DNA of 64,000 nucleotides from Azorinus chamasolen (GCA_963576725.1 OY755242.1:64608324-64672323), one strand, 5' to 3'; shown: positions 19,694 to 31,344, numbered from the stretch's first letter. Numbers and translations are program-made. The notes: generated by a model not told the origin, from the sequence alone.

Positions 19694-19980
19694 GTGAAGA
19701 GTGAGTGAGTTGGGTTTTATGTCCGACCAACAATATTTCAGTTATTTTCAGACTACACCCGCATGAGACAAGTTATAGTACATGCTCCTGCCGCAGGTAC
19801 ATGGCAAGGGCACCCCACCCAGTCACATTATCCTGACATCGGGTCGACCAGTCCTAGAACTACCCCTGTAATGTCTAGCGTAGACAAGGGAGCTACTAGT
19901 ACCAACTTTTAACGACTTTTGGCCTGTCGCGGTCGGGGATCGAACCCACGACCTTCCGTACCGCAGAAGAAGAATATGTG
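19694..19980 (-). mobile_element. SINE, tRNA-related
   Basis: The plus-strand left edge GTGAGTGAGTTGGGTTTTAT is a 3' SINE tail motif seen in other copies here. The right side contains a minus-strand B box (GGTTCGATCCC, from GGGGATCGAACCCACGACC at 19935-19953). The body includes ATGCTCCTGCCGCAGGTACA. Confidence 0.6.
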
Positions 19981-19994
19981 CAAACTAGAGCTTG

Positions 19995-20625
19995 TGTTTA
20001 AGAAAAAAAACATATGTCTCCCACCTGCTCCTGTCTCAAAAGTTATTGGATGTTTTCCAAAGATTATTTTTGTAGACCTTTAGAATGTTTATATCATTTT
20101 CTTTACAAAGAACTCACAAATAATAGTTTCAGTACATTGGGTGAAGATCTGATGAAAACTATTGGTGTTAGGGAGCGGCAAGGCTAAAACAGGCATTTAT
20201 TATTATTTTCAGGGAGCATAATCCTGACATTCCTCAAGAAATTTATCTGTTTATCTAACTTGATCAATATTTTACTCATGTAAAGATTTGTAGGATGTTT
20301 GTACAAGGTCAGACAGAAAATAGTTGAATTTGAGAACGGACAGTACTAAAACAGCCAATTCTGAATAAGTCAATGGCCATAACTCTGAAGTTCCTGAAAC
20401 AATTTTGCTGGATATCAAACTTGGCCTAGATATTATAGCCATAAACATTTTATACGGTTTGGTTGAGATTGGATGAGAACTTTCAGAATTAGAGAGCGGG
20501 TAAGATTTTTTGACAGTCTGGCAGACGGACGGACTGACAGACAGACAGACGGACGGACAGACGGACAGACGGAAAGGAGTAAATCAATATGTCTCCCACA
20601 CCACTATGTGGTGGGAGACATAATT
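19995..20625 (+). mobile_element. M element
   Basis: Left AACATATGTCTCCCACC, right hairpin ATGTCTCCCACACCACTATG with GTGGTGGGAGACAT (20590-20621), preceded by a GACGGACGGACTGACAGAC tract (20525-20572). The body has no clear tandem unit. Confidence 0.7.
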
Positions 20626-20714
20626 AGTGAGCTAGCAATCATACAAATTCTGATTACAAAATACAGCTACAGTATAAACTGGCTTAAACGACCACTGATT
20701 GATTGAATACTGGA

Positions 20715-20850
20715 GTCTTAAACAGCAGGTGGATGCTTCATGCGGGGCAAAAGTAATACAGAAAGCTCACTGTGTTACTTTCGACCTGCATTAAGCTACC
20801 ACCTGTCTTATAGACTCAAAATTAGACTTCTTTTGTATGGTAGATTTGAG
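20715..20850. mobile_element. P-type MITE remnant
   Basis: CAGGTGGATGCTTCATGCGG...CCTGCATTAAGCTACCACCT with a shortened hairpin (AAAGCTCACTGTG). Confidence 0.5.
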
Positions 20851-21016
20851 ACGGGTTTTGGTGTGCATGACAGATGGCGGCTTATTCGATCAATAATTTC
20901 TCTAAAAGCTCAGCGTGAAACAGCAAATGTGACATGCGAAAGAATCATAATGGAGTAGATCAAATGCAGTAAACCCTTTCTAAAGCGAATTTGCATATAA
21001 ACTATTCCATCATATG

Positions 21017-21232
21017 CAGTAAAACCTATCTATAACGACCACTAAATTGTGTTAATTGGTTGGTATTTGGGGCAGGTGGCTGCAGCAGACGTCTGCTTAA
21101 AGCAAAGTGAAAGTAAAACAGAACGCTCCTATAGGAGTGTTCTGTTTTACTTTCACCTTGCTTTAAGCAGCCACCTGCCTTTAGCACAAAATACTTGATG
21201 GAATGTAGTGTCCATTATAGAGAGGTTTACTG
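21017..21232. mobile_element. P2 MITE
   Basis: CAGTAAAACCTATCTATAAC...CATTATAGAGAGGTTTACTG. The inner palindrome uses the P2 variant AAGCAAAGTGAAAGTAAAAC and GAACGCTCCTATAGGAGTGTTC. Confidence 0.82.
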
Positions 21233-21529
21233 TAAACGAATTGGCAAACAGAGTAGACCCAGATCGGACGGCTCTGTTTGCTTGCAGAATTATATACATG
21301 TATAGAGAGACTCTGCAGTTTCTGCCATGGCTAAAACTTGCCATGTTCATATGCAAATACAATTTGTTTTTGTTTGGTTTTTTAAAAAAAAATATTCTAA
21401 TACGTATTCATGATGTCATTAGTTTTTACATGAATATGTATGGAGTAAGGCAATTATCTGCTAATGCATGGTTAAAGTCATGCAGAAATCCCCTTTGAGA
21501 GCAATTTGCATGATAGTCAGCCTGCACTA

Positions 21530-21711
21530 ACACTTTACTTCACAGAGCCACATTTTCATGCATTTGCAGACAGAGTAGATACAGTTTAGACTGCTACTGT
21601 AGGCGCATTTCTAATCAGGGCCTACTCTGTTTGTTTATTGGATAGTATAGATTTGTGTCTGCAATTTCTATCACAGCCAAACTTACAGAAATATTCATGA
21701 GGGAAAGAGTA
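21530..21711 (+). mobile_element. T1 MITE, degraded
   Basis: CACTTTACTTCACAGAGCCA...ATTCATGAGGGAAAGAG. The core is diverged (GACTGCTACTGTAGGCGC). Confidence 0.5.
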
Positions 21712-21751
21712 GCGTATTGTTTCGTACTTATACTATAGCATAATTATATTG

Positions 21752-22071
21752 CAGTTGAACTTCGATATCTCGAACTTCAAGGGACTATATAAATTAATTC
21801 GAGATGATAGAAGTTCGAGTTATCCGATTTGTAATCTGGACAATTTCTCAAGTGCGCAGCTTAATGCAGGTCTACAGTAATGCTGAAAGCTCCTATAGGA
21901 GCTTTCAGCATTACTGCAGAACTGCATTAAGCTGTGAAATGTTTTTCTAGATATGCGTAGCGATACATTTTAGAGCAATTATGTTTTGTAAGATTTTGGA
22001 AGGACCGAACTTTTAGTTCGAGTTATCCGGAAATTCGAGTTATCCGATTTCGAGATATCGAAGTTCAATTG
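21752..22071. mobile_element. P4 MITE
   Basis: CAGTTGAACTTCGATATCTC...GATATCGAAGTTCAATTG with a perfect inner palindrome GCTGAAAGCTCCTATAGGAG. Arms carry repeated TTCGAGTTATCCG motifs. Confidence 0.82.
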
Positions 22072-22219
22072 TAGTGTTCCGTTGAAATATTTAGATTCGA
22101 TATTGTTACAACAGTCAGGGGCGTAGCTAGTGATACGCACTTATACACGTGCATAACGTCACCTGACAAGTGAAAGCATTACTATGGCCAAAATAGACCA
22201 AAATTCGAAGGCTAAGACA

Positions 22220-22713
22220 CACTGGGGGGAAACGTATCCCGGATATTGCTAATAAATGAGCTGTATTTTGACGCAACGGAGAGAACAGGATGGCAACGAG
22301 GGTAAGTAAATGCGTATTTTCTCTTAATTAGTTCTTTTTCGGCAATTGACAGGTGGTGCTTTAGATTCACCATTCTCATATTATACACGCTATATACATG
22401 ATTTGGAATCAAACAATGCAAACATTGGGGAAAATCACAAAATGAACGCCGTGCTCGCGAAAGAATGCATAACCATCTCCCAGATTTTTTTATGTTACTG
22501 AAAGATGGAATCAAAATATAACATTCTGAATTGAGCGATCGCTTTGAATATCATTCAACTATGTATACTGAAAATTTCAGTCATATTGGTTCAAGTTTGA
22601 CCAAAATATGGCCACAAACGAAAAGTCGGTTAGTCACTATTAGTGTACTGGGGATTGATAAAAGGTGTACTGGGTATTGCATATTGTCAAAATTTGGTGT
22701 ACTGGGGATTGCA
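22220..22713 (+). repeat. Left inverted-repeat arm of the 5.66-kb element
   Basis: It pairs with 27385-27880 at high identity over most of its length; differences are scattered substitutions and small indels (for example the AAAATATAACATTCTGAATT region). Confidence 0.85.
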
Positions 22714-23028
22714 CATTACACTTTAGTTGTTTTTTGGCTTATTCACCAGCATAATAATTTGAAAAGACCTCTGAAAAGTTTATTCAGGCAATATTCTTCT
22801 ATTTTCATCATAGAGTAGTGTTTAAAGGTCTAGTTTTGACTTGATGGGGTGTTAATTGGATTGTTTATTGTGGTTGAGTCCCACCATGCTTGATAGTTAT
22901 TACATCATATTAACCCATATCCTCCAGTACTTTCGTCTGCTTTGAAATTGCCGTCTGCAAAACAATATTTAGATCTAAATACGATGTGTACATACATCAG
23001 AATCTGTATGCTATGCTACCTCTGATCT

Positions 23029-23147
23029 GGATCCAAACTGTTTGCAAATAACAGTCAAGAGGCCACCAGCAGGATAAAGATAAATTGCAACTAACCCTTA
23101 TCCTGCTGGTCGTGTCTTGACTGTTATTTGCAAACAGTTTTGGATCC
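23029..23147. repeat. Near-perfect 119-bp inverted repeat, T4-related
   Basis: GGATCCAAACTGTTTGCAAA...TTTGCAAACAGTTTTGGATCC; arms of about 49 bp meet at a short AT-rich loop (GATAAATTGCAAC). The outer arm is the T4 right-half text, but the inner part (CAGTCAAGAGGCCACCAGCA) is not in other T4 copies. Confidence 0.75.
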
Positions 23148-23493
23148 AATCAGATGCTGCATAATGCCGCGTTTGATCTAGATCCAGGCTGTTAGATTTA
23201 AAATACATTTGTCTCCGAGACCTTTTGAATTAAAATCTGTACATATATTATTGCTGCATGATATGGGTTTAGCACCTACTGTGCTAACTGGCTTGCGGTA
23301 AAGGGGCAGTTATGAACCCCTATAATAGGTCTTTAAGCGTTGTTAAAATATGGCCTATCCATCTATGTAATTCGGCAGGGATCGGATAGCCTGAAAACGT
23401 TAATTGTAATATTCTAGCAATACATATTCTTTATGTACAGTGTCATATTGAGACAGAAAATGATTTTCAAACTATTTTATATGAAAAAATGCA

Positions 23494-23620
23494 TTAAAAA
23501 TTGTTTGTTTATTTGTTTCAGATATTACGTCTCTTTAACAGTTTTTCAGTCATAATGCGACGTCCAGCTAATTACTGGTGGAGGAAGACCCCAGATACCC
23601 TTTATACACATTTTCAGATA
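23494..23620 (+). mobile_element. SINE tail fragment
   Basis: TTTAACAGTTTTTCAGTCATAA then GCGACGTCCAGCTAATTACT and GGAGGAAGACCCCAGAT. The same text recurs at 39108-39222 (minus) and 53517-53600 (plus). Confidence 0.55.
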
Positions 23621-23699
23621 CAAATCAGTAACTGGATAGAAGTAACTGGTACCAGAACACCAATTAGCCGCAAATGCTCCATGGTGTAGTCAAAGGTTA

Positions 23700-26600
23700 C
23701 AAGTCCACTGAGAATTAGTGTCAAATATTTTGCCTCAAAATAAAGTAGCACTGTTTTCATGGGATTTTCATCATTTTGTGTTTATCATGTAGATATACAT
23801 GGTTGTCAGAGAATAGATACAATGCATGTCTGTTATTCTAGAAAGGGTTTGTGAAGAACTTAGGGGGACCTAAGTGACATGTCCCTGTTTAGTAAATGCC
23901 TGTGTCAGAAGTGTCAAGTAACTGGAGTGCAAGATATTTTTCTTACATAACACATGACACCCCAGTGTTTGCATTTTTCAGTTATGCATGAACTTATCTT
24001 TGAGGACAATACAGACTGGTTCCTGTGTTGGGTATAAAAGTTGACATTTCTTTACCTTGTACTGTAGTTGATGCAGTTTATATGAATCATTCAATGATAT
24101 AGGACAGCTTATTTGGTGGGGACCTATTTTCAAAAAAATGGACAATCAATGTCGCCAATATAAGTCAACTGATATTTCGCCAATTAAAAGCAATTAACGT
24201 CGTGTCATTGTTTTTCTCATTTTTTCATTATATTAGGATTATTTCATAAACATTTTTACGGTATAAAATGTTGTTCTGAATGGCTTTCCAGGCCTTTAAA
24301 TCTGCAAGGGGTGGCGGAATTTGCATGTCGCCATGGACAGTTTTAGTTTTCCTTGTACCCATAATATAGTGTAGAATGTAATCATGCCCGATATAAACCC
24401 CTGCATTTATTCATTATTAACGGATGTTTTTCACGAAGACAAAACGGCGCTAAAGCAACCAAACATTAAAATACACTGACATGCTAATGCAATGTCGCCA
24501 AACCAGACCTAGTCTACGAGGCTAAACTATAACGGTAAATAGAATATCACATACTGCACGATAATTCTGCAATGCCTTATTCATTCACCCTTTAATAATG
24601 CATATCACGTGTATGACAAAAGATTTTTACCAACTTTATCTATGGAAAAAAAAATCAGAGGCCAATGTCTAAATTACACTTCGGGAATTTAGCTCTCTAA
24701 TCTACGAGTCATCACAAATAAGCATATTCGTTTCCCCATGAAACACTTTTTATGTTGCTGGCCAATCAAATACAGCGGAAAAGAAAAAATCCTAATCTAC
24801 GAGGCCTAATTTACGAGACAAATATATTTCTGCAGTTGCCCCTTCCATCATTCCCGAGTGTCATGCCACTCAATTACGTCTAATTCAATACTTAAACCAC
24901 AGTCACATGTAAATAATTCACGGAGGATGTAATTTTGCTACATAATTCGTCTACACAATTCCCTAAGAAGGCGGTGAGTTATTTGATATTTTGCAGAAAT
25001 AGCTTACAGGATTGCCTCCTTGAATTTGTATACATATTATTTCATAATTATGATTTGAATACCGAATTATGGACGTTTGAATAACATAACTTTTCGCATT
25101 GTTTAAATATTCCACATGAAAGTTCGTAGCTTAGATTAAATTGTCCCGTAGATGAGGATGCCAATATCAAAGTATTTCTACACAATTTTTCAAACGTAAA
25201 GTAAGTTTAAATTATGCCAGTATCATACAAATCTATTTAGAAATAATAAATGGTTCAATAAAAACAAGATTGGCAATATATTAATGGCAATTATTTGTAG
25301 AATTTTTCAGATTTATTTCACTACTATATTTACTTTTATTTTTGTTAACTCACGAACATGCTTACTTGGTATTTCTTCTACAAAAAGAGAAAACGTTCAA
25401 TTCATTGCATTTATTCCTATTGCCCGATCTACATACGAATATAGTCAAGTATGTCTCCTTTTAAATAGGCATTTACAAAGCCACACATAGTCACCAAAGT
25501 GTCCCGTAAAATATAATCTCTTTTGTCCCGTAAATTATAGTAATAGTGTTATTCACATCAACATGTTTGAATCCCATTAAATGGCTGAATTGTTTTATTC
25601 GTCCATCCCTACTTTCGTCTGTCTGTCAGTATGTCTGTCTTTTCATATGTTGTGATAGTGTTTATCTGTCTCGATGTGTTGTGTGACTCATTACTCAAAC
25701 ACTAATTGAAGCGGACTGTTGAAACGTGCATTATTTGAGCATGAGCACCTTCAGTTTCGGCCCATGAGTTAGCAAAACATTGGTAACAGTGTGATAATTT
25801 AGAGCAGCAATAATTTAAATAAGAAAGTACAGCCAACCTTTGATAAATGTATAGCTGTCATTGAAAATATATAACGATGTATCATCAATATGAAAGATAT
25901 AGATTCAATGACAGCTGGGAGAATTATATATCTGTTTCAAATGACTCAAAATGAGAATTTATTCGCACTTTGAGCTGTTTGAAAAAGATAATATAGACTC
26001 GCCAATAAAGAGGTGAACAATTAAGTGTAGTTTTAGTTCTAATGGAAACTTTGAATTACGAGTATGTAGGAAATCGTGTTAATAGACTTATCAATGTTTG
26101 ACTGTACTATAAAATATAACAAACTTAAGGCCATCAAAAGCAGATGAAATTGATTGAAAAAGAAAATGTAATGCACAAAACAGGCGTCCTGGTACCTACA
26201 GGAAAAGGGAGAAGAATGTTCACTGTCCCTGAAAAAGTTTTCAACTTCACGTCCTTTACCAATAGTCCTTAAACATAATTTTATAATTTACGGGACAATT
26301 CAATGACACACTTTTTACCAGCAAATGGTTGGTTCTGGGTTATGTGAACGCAAGTAGTAATCAGTTTAGTTATTTTTATTAGTAACTCTTGCAAACAATT
26401 AACAATTGATTGTTCGACTGAATCAAACTATTTTCATGACATACATTTGTCAGCGGTCAGTGCATAGTTCAGTCAAAAGGGATGTTTTAACGCAGACAGT
26501 AAAATTACAGAGTTGAACACGACATACAGAGTTGAATTTGAAATTTCCGGTCTACATGTATACTCCTAAATGCTCGTTTTGATGAATCCTGCTGTTTTTA

Positions 26601-27380
26601 AAGCAATGTATATCATATTATTTGTCTAATTTACAGGACACATTCCTATAACGTACGGGACTGTGACTTTCGAAAGAGAAATTTTGCAAATTGTCTTAAC
26701 GATTTTGTGTACCTATGTATGAATTTATATTACATCGGGCACGTTTCCTGACCCTAATTTTTTTCACTTATTCTAACTGTGTAAAAGTTCAAATACAACA
26801 TTCATGAAACTATATTTTTATGAAGTTGAGTGTGGTGTTCAACTCCTAATTTTCATACTTAATTTGTACAATTTGTTTATCCTGCATAGATCTACATATT
26901 TGTATGAGACTAACCAGACGATGCCGTGATCGTTATCAATGAGTTTCTTCTTTGTCACTGTAAATGGAGACAATTTCAACAGGGGAGCTAACTATGCACT
27001 ACTATTTCAATTTTACTGTACTCAATATGGTACTGAGCATGTTAACTGGAGCTACACATAGATCTACATGTAATCTCATATCAATTAAATGAAGAGTAAA
27101 CAACAGATCTATTGAGAAATAAGTAAAAAGACTATAATGATTGATGGATGGATGAGTTGGATTTTACGGCACTGCTACACAAAAAACTATTATTAACAGG
27201 TAGCCAGTACTGGTACTTATAGATAATGGCTTTTAATAAGTCAGTGGTCATCGAGTATTTCAATACAGATGCATATAGATCTATCTAGAATGTGCGATTG
27301 ACTAGAAACAGCATTTATCACGACAGAAATATGTCTGAAATAACTAACAACGTTCAATAAAACGAAAAAAAAGAGAACAA
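23700..27380. other. Interior of the 5.66-kb element
   Basis: AT-rich with stops in all frames. The one structured signal is a recurring TAATTTACGGGACA-like motif in both orientations (about 24706, 24793, 24809, 25142, 25499, 25524, 26286, 26628, 26652). A SINE tail motif (GGATGAGTTGGATTTTACGG) lies at 27150. Confidence 0.6.
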
Positions 27381-27384
27381 ATGA

Positions 27385-27880
27385 AATGCAATACCCAGTA
27401 CACTATCATGCAATACCCAGTACACTAAAATCTTTGAGCAACCAATCCCCAGTACCCTAACAGTGACTAACCGACTATTCGTTTCAGGCCATATTTTGGG
27501 CAAACTTGAACCAATTTGACTGAAATTTTCAGTATACATAGTTGAATGATATTCAAAGGGATCGCTCAGTTCAGAATTTTATATTTTTATTCCATCTTTC
27601 AGTAATTTAAAAAAATCTGGGAGATGGTTATGCATTCTTTCGCGAGCACGGCGTTCATTTTGTGATTTTCCCCAACGTTTGCATTGTTTGATTCCAAATC
27701 ATGTATATAGCGTGTATAATATGAGTATGGTGAATCAAAAGCACCACCTATCAATTGCCGAAAAAGAACTAATTAAGAGAAAATACGCATTTACTTACCC
27801 TCGTTGTCATCCTGTTCTCTCCGTTGCGTCAAAATACAGCTCATTTATTAGCAATATCCGGGATACGTTTACCCCCAGTG
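27385..27880 (-). repeat. Right inverted-repeat arm of the 5.66-kb element
   Basis: It starts at CAATACCCAGTACACTATC motifs and ends GGATACGTTTACCCCCAGTG. Transcription across the element could form a long double-stranded RNA. Confidence 0.85.
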
Positions 27881-27909
27881 AGACAGATAGACTTTGATAA
27901 ACACGCAAA

Positions 27910-28330
27910 CTTCAACCAATTCCCTCATAGTGACGCATTTTGAACCCCCCCCCCCCCTATAAAAAGTCACCTTTTGAAACCATTGTGATAAATAGAGCAT
28001 TTGCTTCTGTAATATTTGCTCATTGTATCACAATGGTTTAACCCTTTTCCCTCATATAAACGTGTTTTCACGCATTTGCAAACAGAGTAGACCCAGATCA
28101 GACGGCTCCTAGAGGAGCCGTCTGATCAGGGTCTGCTCTGTTTGCTAATAGAATTTGATAGATCTGTTTTTTTAGTTGCTAAAATGTCTATTATGTTCCC
28201 CCTTCCGTATTTCTTTTTAACTATTTTTTTCAAAGAATATTCAGTAGGTATTAAAATTTGGAAAAATCATAGAACAGGGAAAGGGTTAACAGCTACACAA
28301 TTCTAATTTCCCCCGGGGGAGCATGATGAG
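27910..28330 (-). mobile_element. T3 MITE split by T1
   Basis: Reversed T3 (CCAATTCCCTCATAGTGACG...ACCATTGTGATAAATAGAGC...GTATCACAATGG) with T1 inserted at the TTAA that follows. Text resumes CAGCTACACAATTCTAATTT. A C(12) tract lies at 27945-27957. Confidence 0.65.
28042..28285 (+). mobile_element. T1 MITE, A type, nested in T3
   Basis: TTAA at 28038-28041 and 28286-28289. A near-consensus copy: CCCTTTTCCCTCATATAAAC, perfect core GGCTCCTAGAGGAGCC, end AGAACAGGGAAAGGG. Confidence 0.88.
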
Positions 28331-28469
28331 TAAAGGTTACATTGGAAATATTCGCTTAGTCAAACCTATGCTATTTTTGATATTTTATCAATGCCGGTGT
28401 AATCGTTCAAATGGCTGTCAAAATGTTATGCAGACATTTTTACTTTTATCATTCTATGTTAATGTGATA

Positions 28470-28690
28470 GTTTAAAATGTGCATAAATAATTTATTTATA
28501 TGTTGAAAATAAGTATATCTCGAGAAAATCGATCGAATAAACGCTGAAACATAAACATATATGAACGTTTTGTCTAGATCAAACATATCAACTTTTTGTC
28601 TATTTCAGCATTTTTTCGATCGATTTTCTTGAGATATACTTATTTTCAGCATATAGACTAAATGAATTATTTATGCACATGGAATGGTAA
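28470..28690. repeat. Imperfect 215-bp inverted repeat
   Basis: Left ATGTGCATAAATAATTTATT and AAATAAGTATATCTCGAGAA; right TTCTTGAGATATACTTATTT and GAATTATTTATGCACAT. It belongs to none of the families named here and has no visible target duplication. Confidence 0.7.
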
Positions 28691-28756
28691 GCTGGAACAG
28701 ACAAAACGTTGATTTTGATATCGACGACCTCTATATTATACGCATTTGCAGTGCTA

Positions 28757-28945
28757 CAGACAAGAGTGCGTACCTAACTACTAAAATAGTCATTTCTCCA
28801 CCAAACCCTATACTGTGACCACTCTTTAGAACCGTCTCGAAGAGACGATTCTAAAACATGGTCACAGTATAGGGTTTGGTGGAGAAATAAAAGAGTTATT
28901 CTTGAAATTGTTGCAATTTTAATACGCACCTTATCTGGACCTCTG
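28757..28945. mobile_element. H MITE, most complete copy
   Basis: GAGTGCGTACCTAACTACTA...AATTTTAATACGCACCTTAT around the palindrome CCAAACCCTATACTGTGACC with GAACCGTCTCGAAGAGACGATTC. The left arm is intact where the right arm has lost GAGTG. Confidence 0.7.
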
Positions 28946-28999
28946 CGCCTTTGTATAAATGTATTGTTACTAAAAAATTAATTAATTATTAATTCGGTT

Positions 29000-29470
29000 C
29001 GTATAAATGTATTAATTAATTATTAATTCGGTTTGTATAAAATGTATTGTTACTACACAAATAATTATTGATTCGGATCGTAACTGTTCGAAATCTGCCG
29101 ATTGTATTTTGTTGTACAACAAAGGATTGCAAGTATCGATGAAAACGGTTGATTTTTGTACCACAGAGGCATCTTTCGTTACAAATTGACAATCTTTATA
29201 AGAATAAGTGAACATAACCATCGCCATGTTTTATTACATAATTGACAACATGCGTTTATTGTACAGACTGTCATTCTAAATCGTATTTATATTTTATTTT
29301 AATTATTTTTATTTATTTATTTATTTTATAGTACATGCATCGACCCCCTTCCCCCCCCCCCCCCCCCCCCAACACACACAGACCCATCCCCAAACGTTGT
29401 TGCTGCAGGCCCATTGATTACATATGTATGTTCGCAACTTTGTATTGTCACAAAACGGAATTAAATTAGC
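29000..29470. other. AT-rich simple DNA with a poly(C) tract
   Basis: AATTAATTATTAATTCGG is repeated at 28978 and 29010, an AT-rich tract runs 29285-29330, and a C(20)-type tract lies at 29347-29370. No gene is recognised. Confidence 0.6.
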
Positions 29471-29474
29471 ACAT

Positions 29475-29990
29475 TCCCTCCCAGTGACGCATTTTGGTGC
29501 CTCTGTAAAAGTCACATTATGAAACCATTGTGATAAATGGAGCAAGTACTCTATTTATCACAATGGTTTAAACACTACACAATTCTAAAGTTCTCCTTTT
29601 CTATAGTTAATGCCCCTTTTCGGTAGATTTATTCAAAGAGGTTGGGCCTAAAAATAGTCTAAAAATAGCACGTTCCCTCATAGTGGTGCCTTTTGGCGCC
29701 TCTGTAAAAGTCACGTATTGAAACCATTGTTATAAACAGAACATTGGCTCCAACGAGCATTTCGAAGGCTTGGTGCAATACTATTGTAACTCCGTCACAA
29801 AGTGAAGGAGTTACAACAGTTTTGCACCAAGCCCTCGATTTCCTCTTCTTAATTTTGTTTACAGCACTCTCTCAACATTGAGAATTATGCATTGGCATTT
29901 GCTCGTATTATCACATTGGTTTCAAAACTACACAATTCTGAAACATCTAGTAACTGCTCCTTTTCCGTAAATCGATTTAAAGAATGAATG
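29475..29990 (-). mobile_element. Two reversed T3 copies, the second with an inserted palindrome
   Basis: The first runs CATTCCCTCCCAGTGACGCA...TCTAAAAATAGC. The second starts CACGTTCCCTCATAGTGGTG and its core is interrupted near 29765-29840 by GGCTTGGTGCAATACTATTG ... GTTTTGCACCAAGCC, an unrelated palindrome around GTAACTCCGTCACAAAGTGAAG. Confidence 0.6.
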
Positions 29991-30149
29991 CATGATGTTT
30001 TACGGCCCACCGACACAGATGGTCATTTAGATCCGAATACACAATGCAAATAAAACTATAATGTATCGATTTAAAGAGGTTGGGTCTAAAATTAGCGTTT
30101 AATTTAATGGAATAGTGATGTAGACATATGACAATTACATAAAGTCGTA

Positions 30150-30380
30150 ACGCTCCATAAATACGCCTTTCTATGTCTCTGCAAATAGAGTAGACCCAGA
30201 TCAGACGGCTCATACAGAAGCCGTCTGATCAGGGTCTGATCTGTTTGCTCATTAAAAAATACAAATCTATCTTACACTTTCAGTCATGGCCAAAATATTA
30301 TATGTACATATGATATTCTGAAAATGCATCAAATTAATAGTCTGGGGTAATTATTTTAAATGAATATTCATGGAGTATAT
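30150..30380 (+). mobile_element. T1 MITE, degraded ends
   Basis: CTCCATAAATACGCCTTTCT...GAATATTCATGGAGTA; the core GGCTCATACAGAAGCC has mismatched arms. Confidence 0.6.
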
Positions 30381-30384
30381 TCAT

Positions 30385-31225
30385 TTCATTTTATATATTT
30401 TAATGTCTTACGTGAAGCAATAATACATAAAATAAGTTTAGGATTAAGCCACGAAAAATAGATAGAAACACAAGAACATGTTCTAAAGACCTAAACCAGA
30501 TTCTAGGTTACAATTTGGTATCATATCTGGGTCTAAACTGACACTAACATCTTTCCTTTAACACGAGCAAATTCAACATATCTTACCTGCATGAATATAA
30601 GACATCAATAAACTCCGTCCATTAATGTGTCCTGGCGATATGCAGTGGTCGCCTGTGTATCCCCCTCAATCCATTTACTTTCATCGATTGTTTAGAATGA
30701 AAGCTTACAGGTATTCAAATCACGGATTTACCTCTAATCCCAGCACAATGTTTTGTAACAAAAAGATTTTAAATTCATTGAAAAACACGAGAGCTGTTTT
30801 TAGCACACTTGGACTAGTGAACTCGAACGCGACCCCATGGTGATCGGTAAATGCCTGCGTGTATATAAAATATAGATGTACCTCATACGCTGGAACAGGT
30901 GAATTCTATTGTGTATCTACACCATTCAATATACACGCAGTTAAATGACAGCGTGTGCAATCGATTTTTCGTATTCCCCCCTCTGCAGACACTCGACATC
31001 ATTAAAACTAATTGATATACAGAAATAAACATATAAAAATCATTTGCGACAGTTTTTATTGAAATATTAATCAATACTTGAAATAAAGATGCACACGCCA
31101 ACACCTGTCGCGCATGACAGGTGGGGGTGATTGATAGACTCGAGTGCGTCTGTCTGTGAGTGAGACCCAACGGAACGCCGAAAATGTCGCCTGCCACAAA
31201 ACTGACGTCTGATGAATGTACGATA
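30385..31225. other. No feature recognised
   Basis: Contains a weak T-like fragment (ACCTAAACCAGATTCTAGG) and otherwise unique DNA. Two ORFs (72 codons plus strand, 104 codons minus strand) show no domain, signal peptide or splice context I trust. Confidence 0.4.
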
Positions 31226-31235
31226 TTTGTGTTAA

Positions 31236-31340
31236 CACTTTACTCCATAAATGCGCCATACAACACCCTCGGAAATAGAGTAGACCCTGTTCCTAGAAGG
31301 AGCCGTCTGATCGGGGTATGCTCGGTTTGCTATGAAATGA
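31236..31340 (+). mobile_element. T1 left half
   Basis: After TTAA (31232-31235): CACTTTACTCCATAAATGCG, core and CTCGGTTTGC. The right half is replaced by the next T1 copy. Confidence 0.6.
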
Positions 31341-31344
31341 TAAC

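Larger units (their letters stand above)
22220..27880. mobile_element. 5.66-kb transposon-like element with ~0.5-kb inverted repeats
   Basis: The left end CACTGGGGGGAAACGTATCC is the complement of the right end (GGATACGTTTACCCCCAGTG, ending 27880). The arms stay alignable to about 22713 and 27385. AGACA flanks both sides (22215-22219, 27881-27885). The inner arm edges carry iterated GTGTACTGGGGATTG units, three per side. No long ORF exists inside, so it is non-autonomous or dead. A 5-bp duplication with CACT ends is compatible with Transib/RAG-like elements (5-bp duplications) and the CAC tip recalls CACTA/Chapaev types; the sequence does not decide. The two similar arm ORFs (100 and 72 codons) are the inverted arms. 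Confidence 0.82.

Noticed and set aside
22212..22514. 100-codon minus-strand ORF, matched by a plus-strand ORF at 27679-27897
   Set aside because: Similarity comes from the inverted arms of the 5.66-kb element; the reading frame is not maintained equally in both arms.
24300..26700. Transposase gene inside the 5.66-kb element
   Set aside because: Stops occur in all frames at short intervals; the longest ORF there is 68 codons without a DDE-type motif.
30883..31197. 104-codon minus-strand ORF
   Set aside because: No recognisable domain; overlaps another unsupported frame and ends near T1 sequence.
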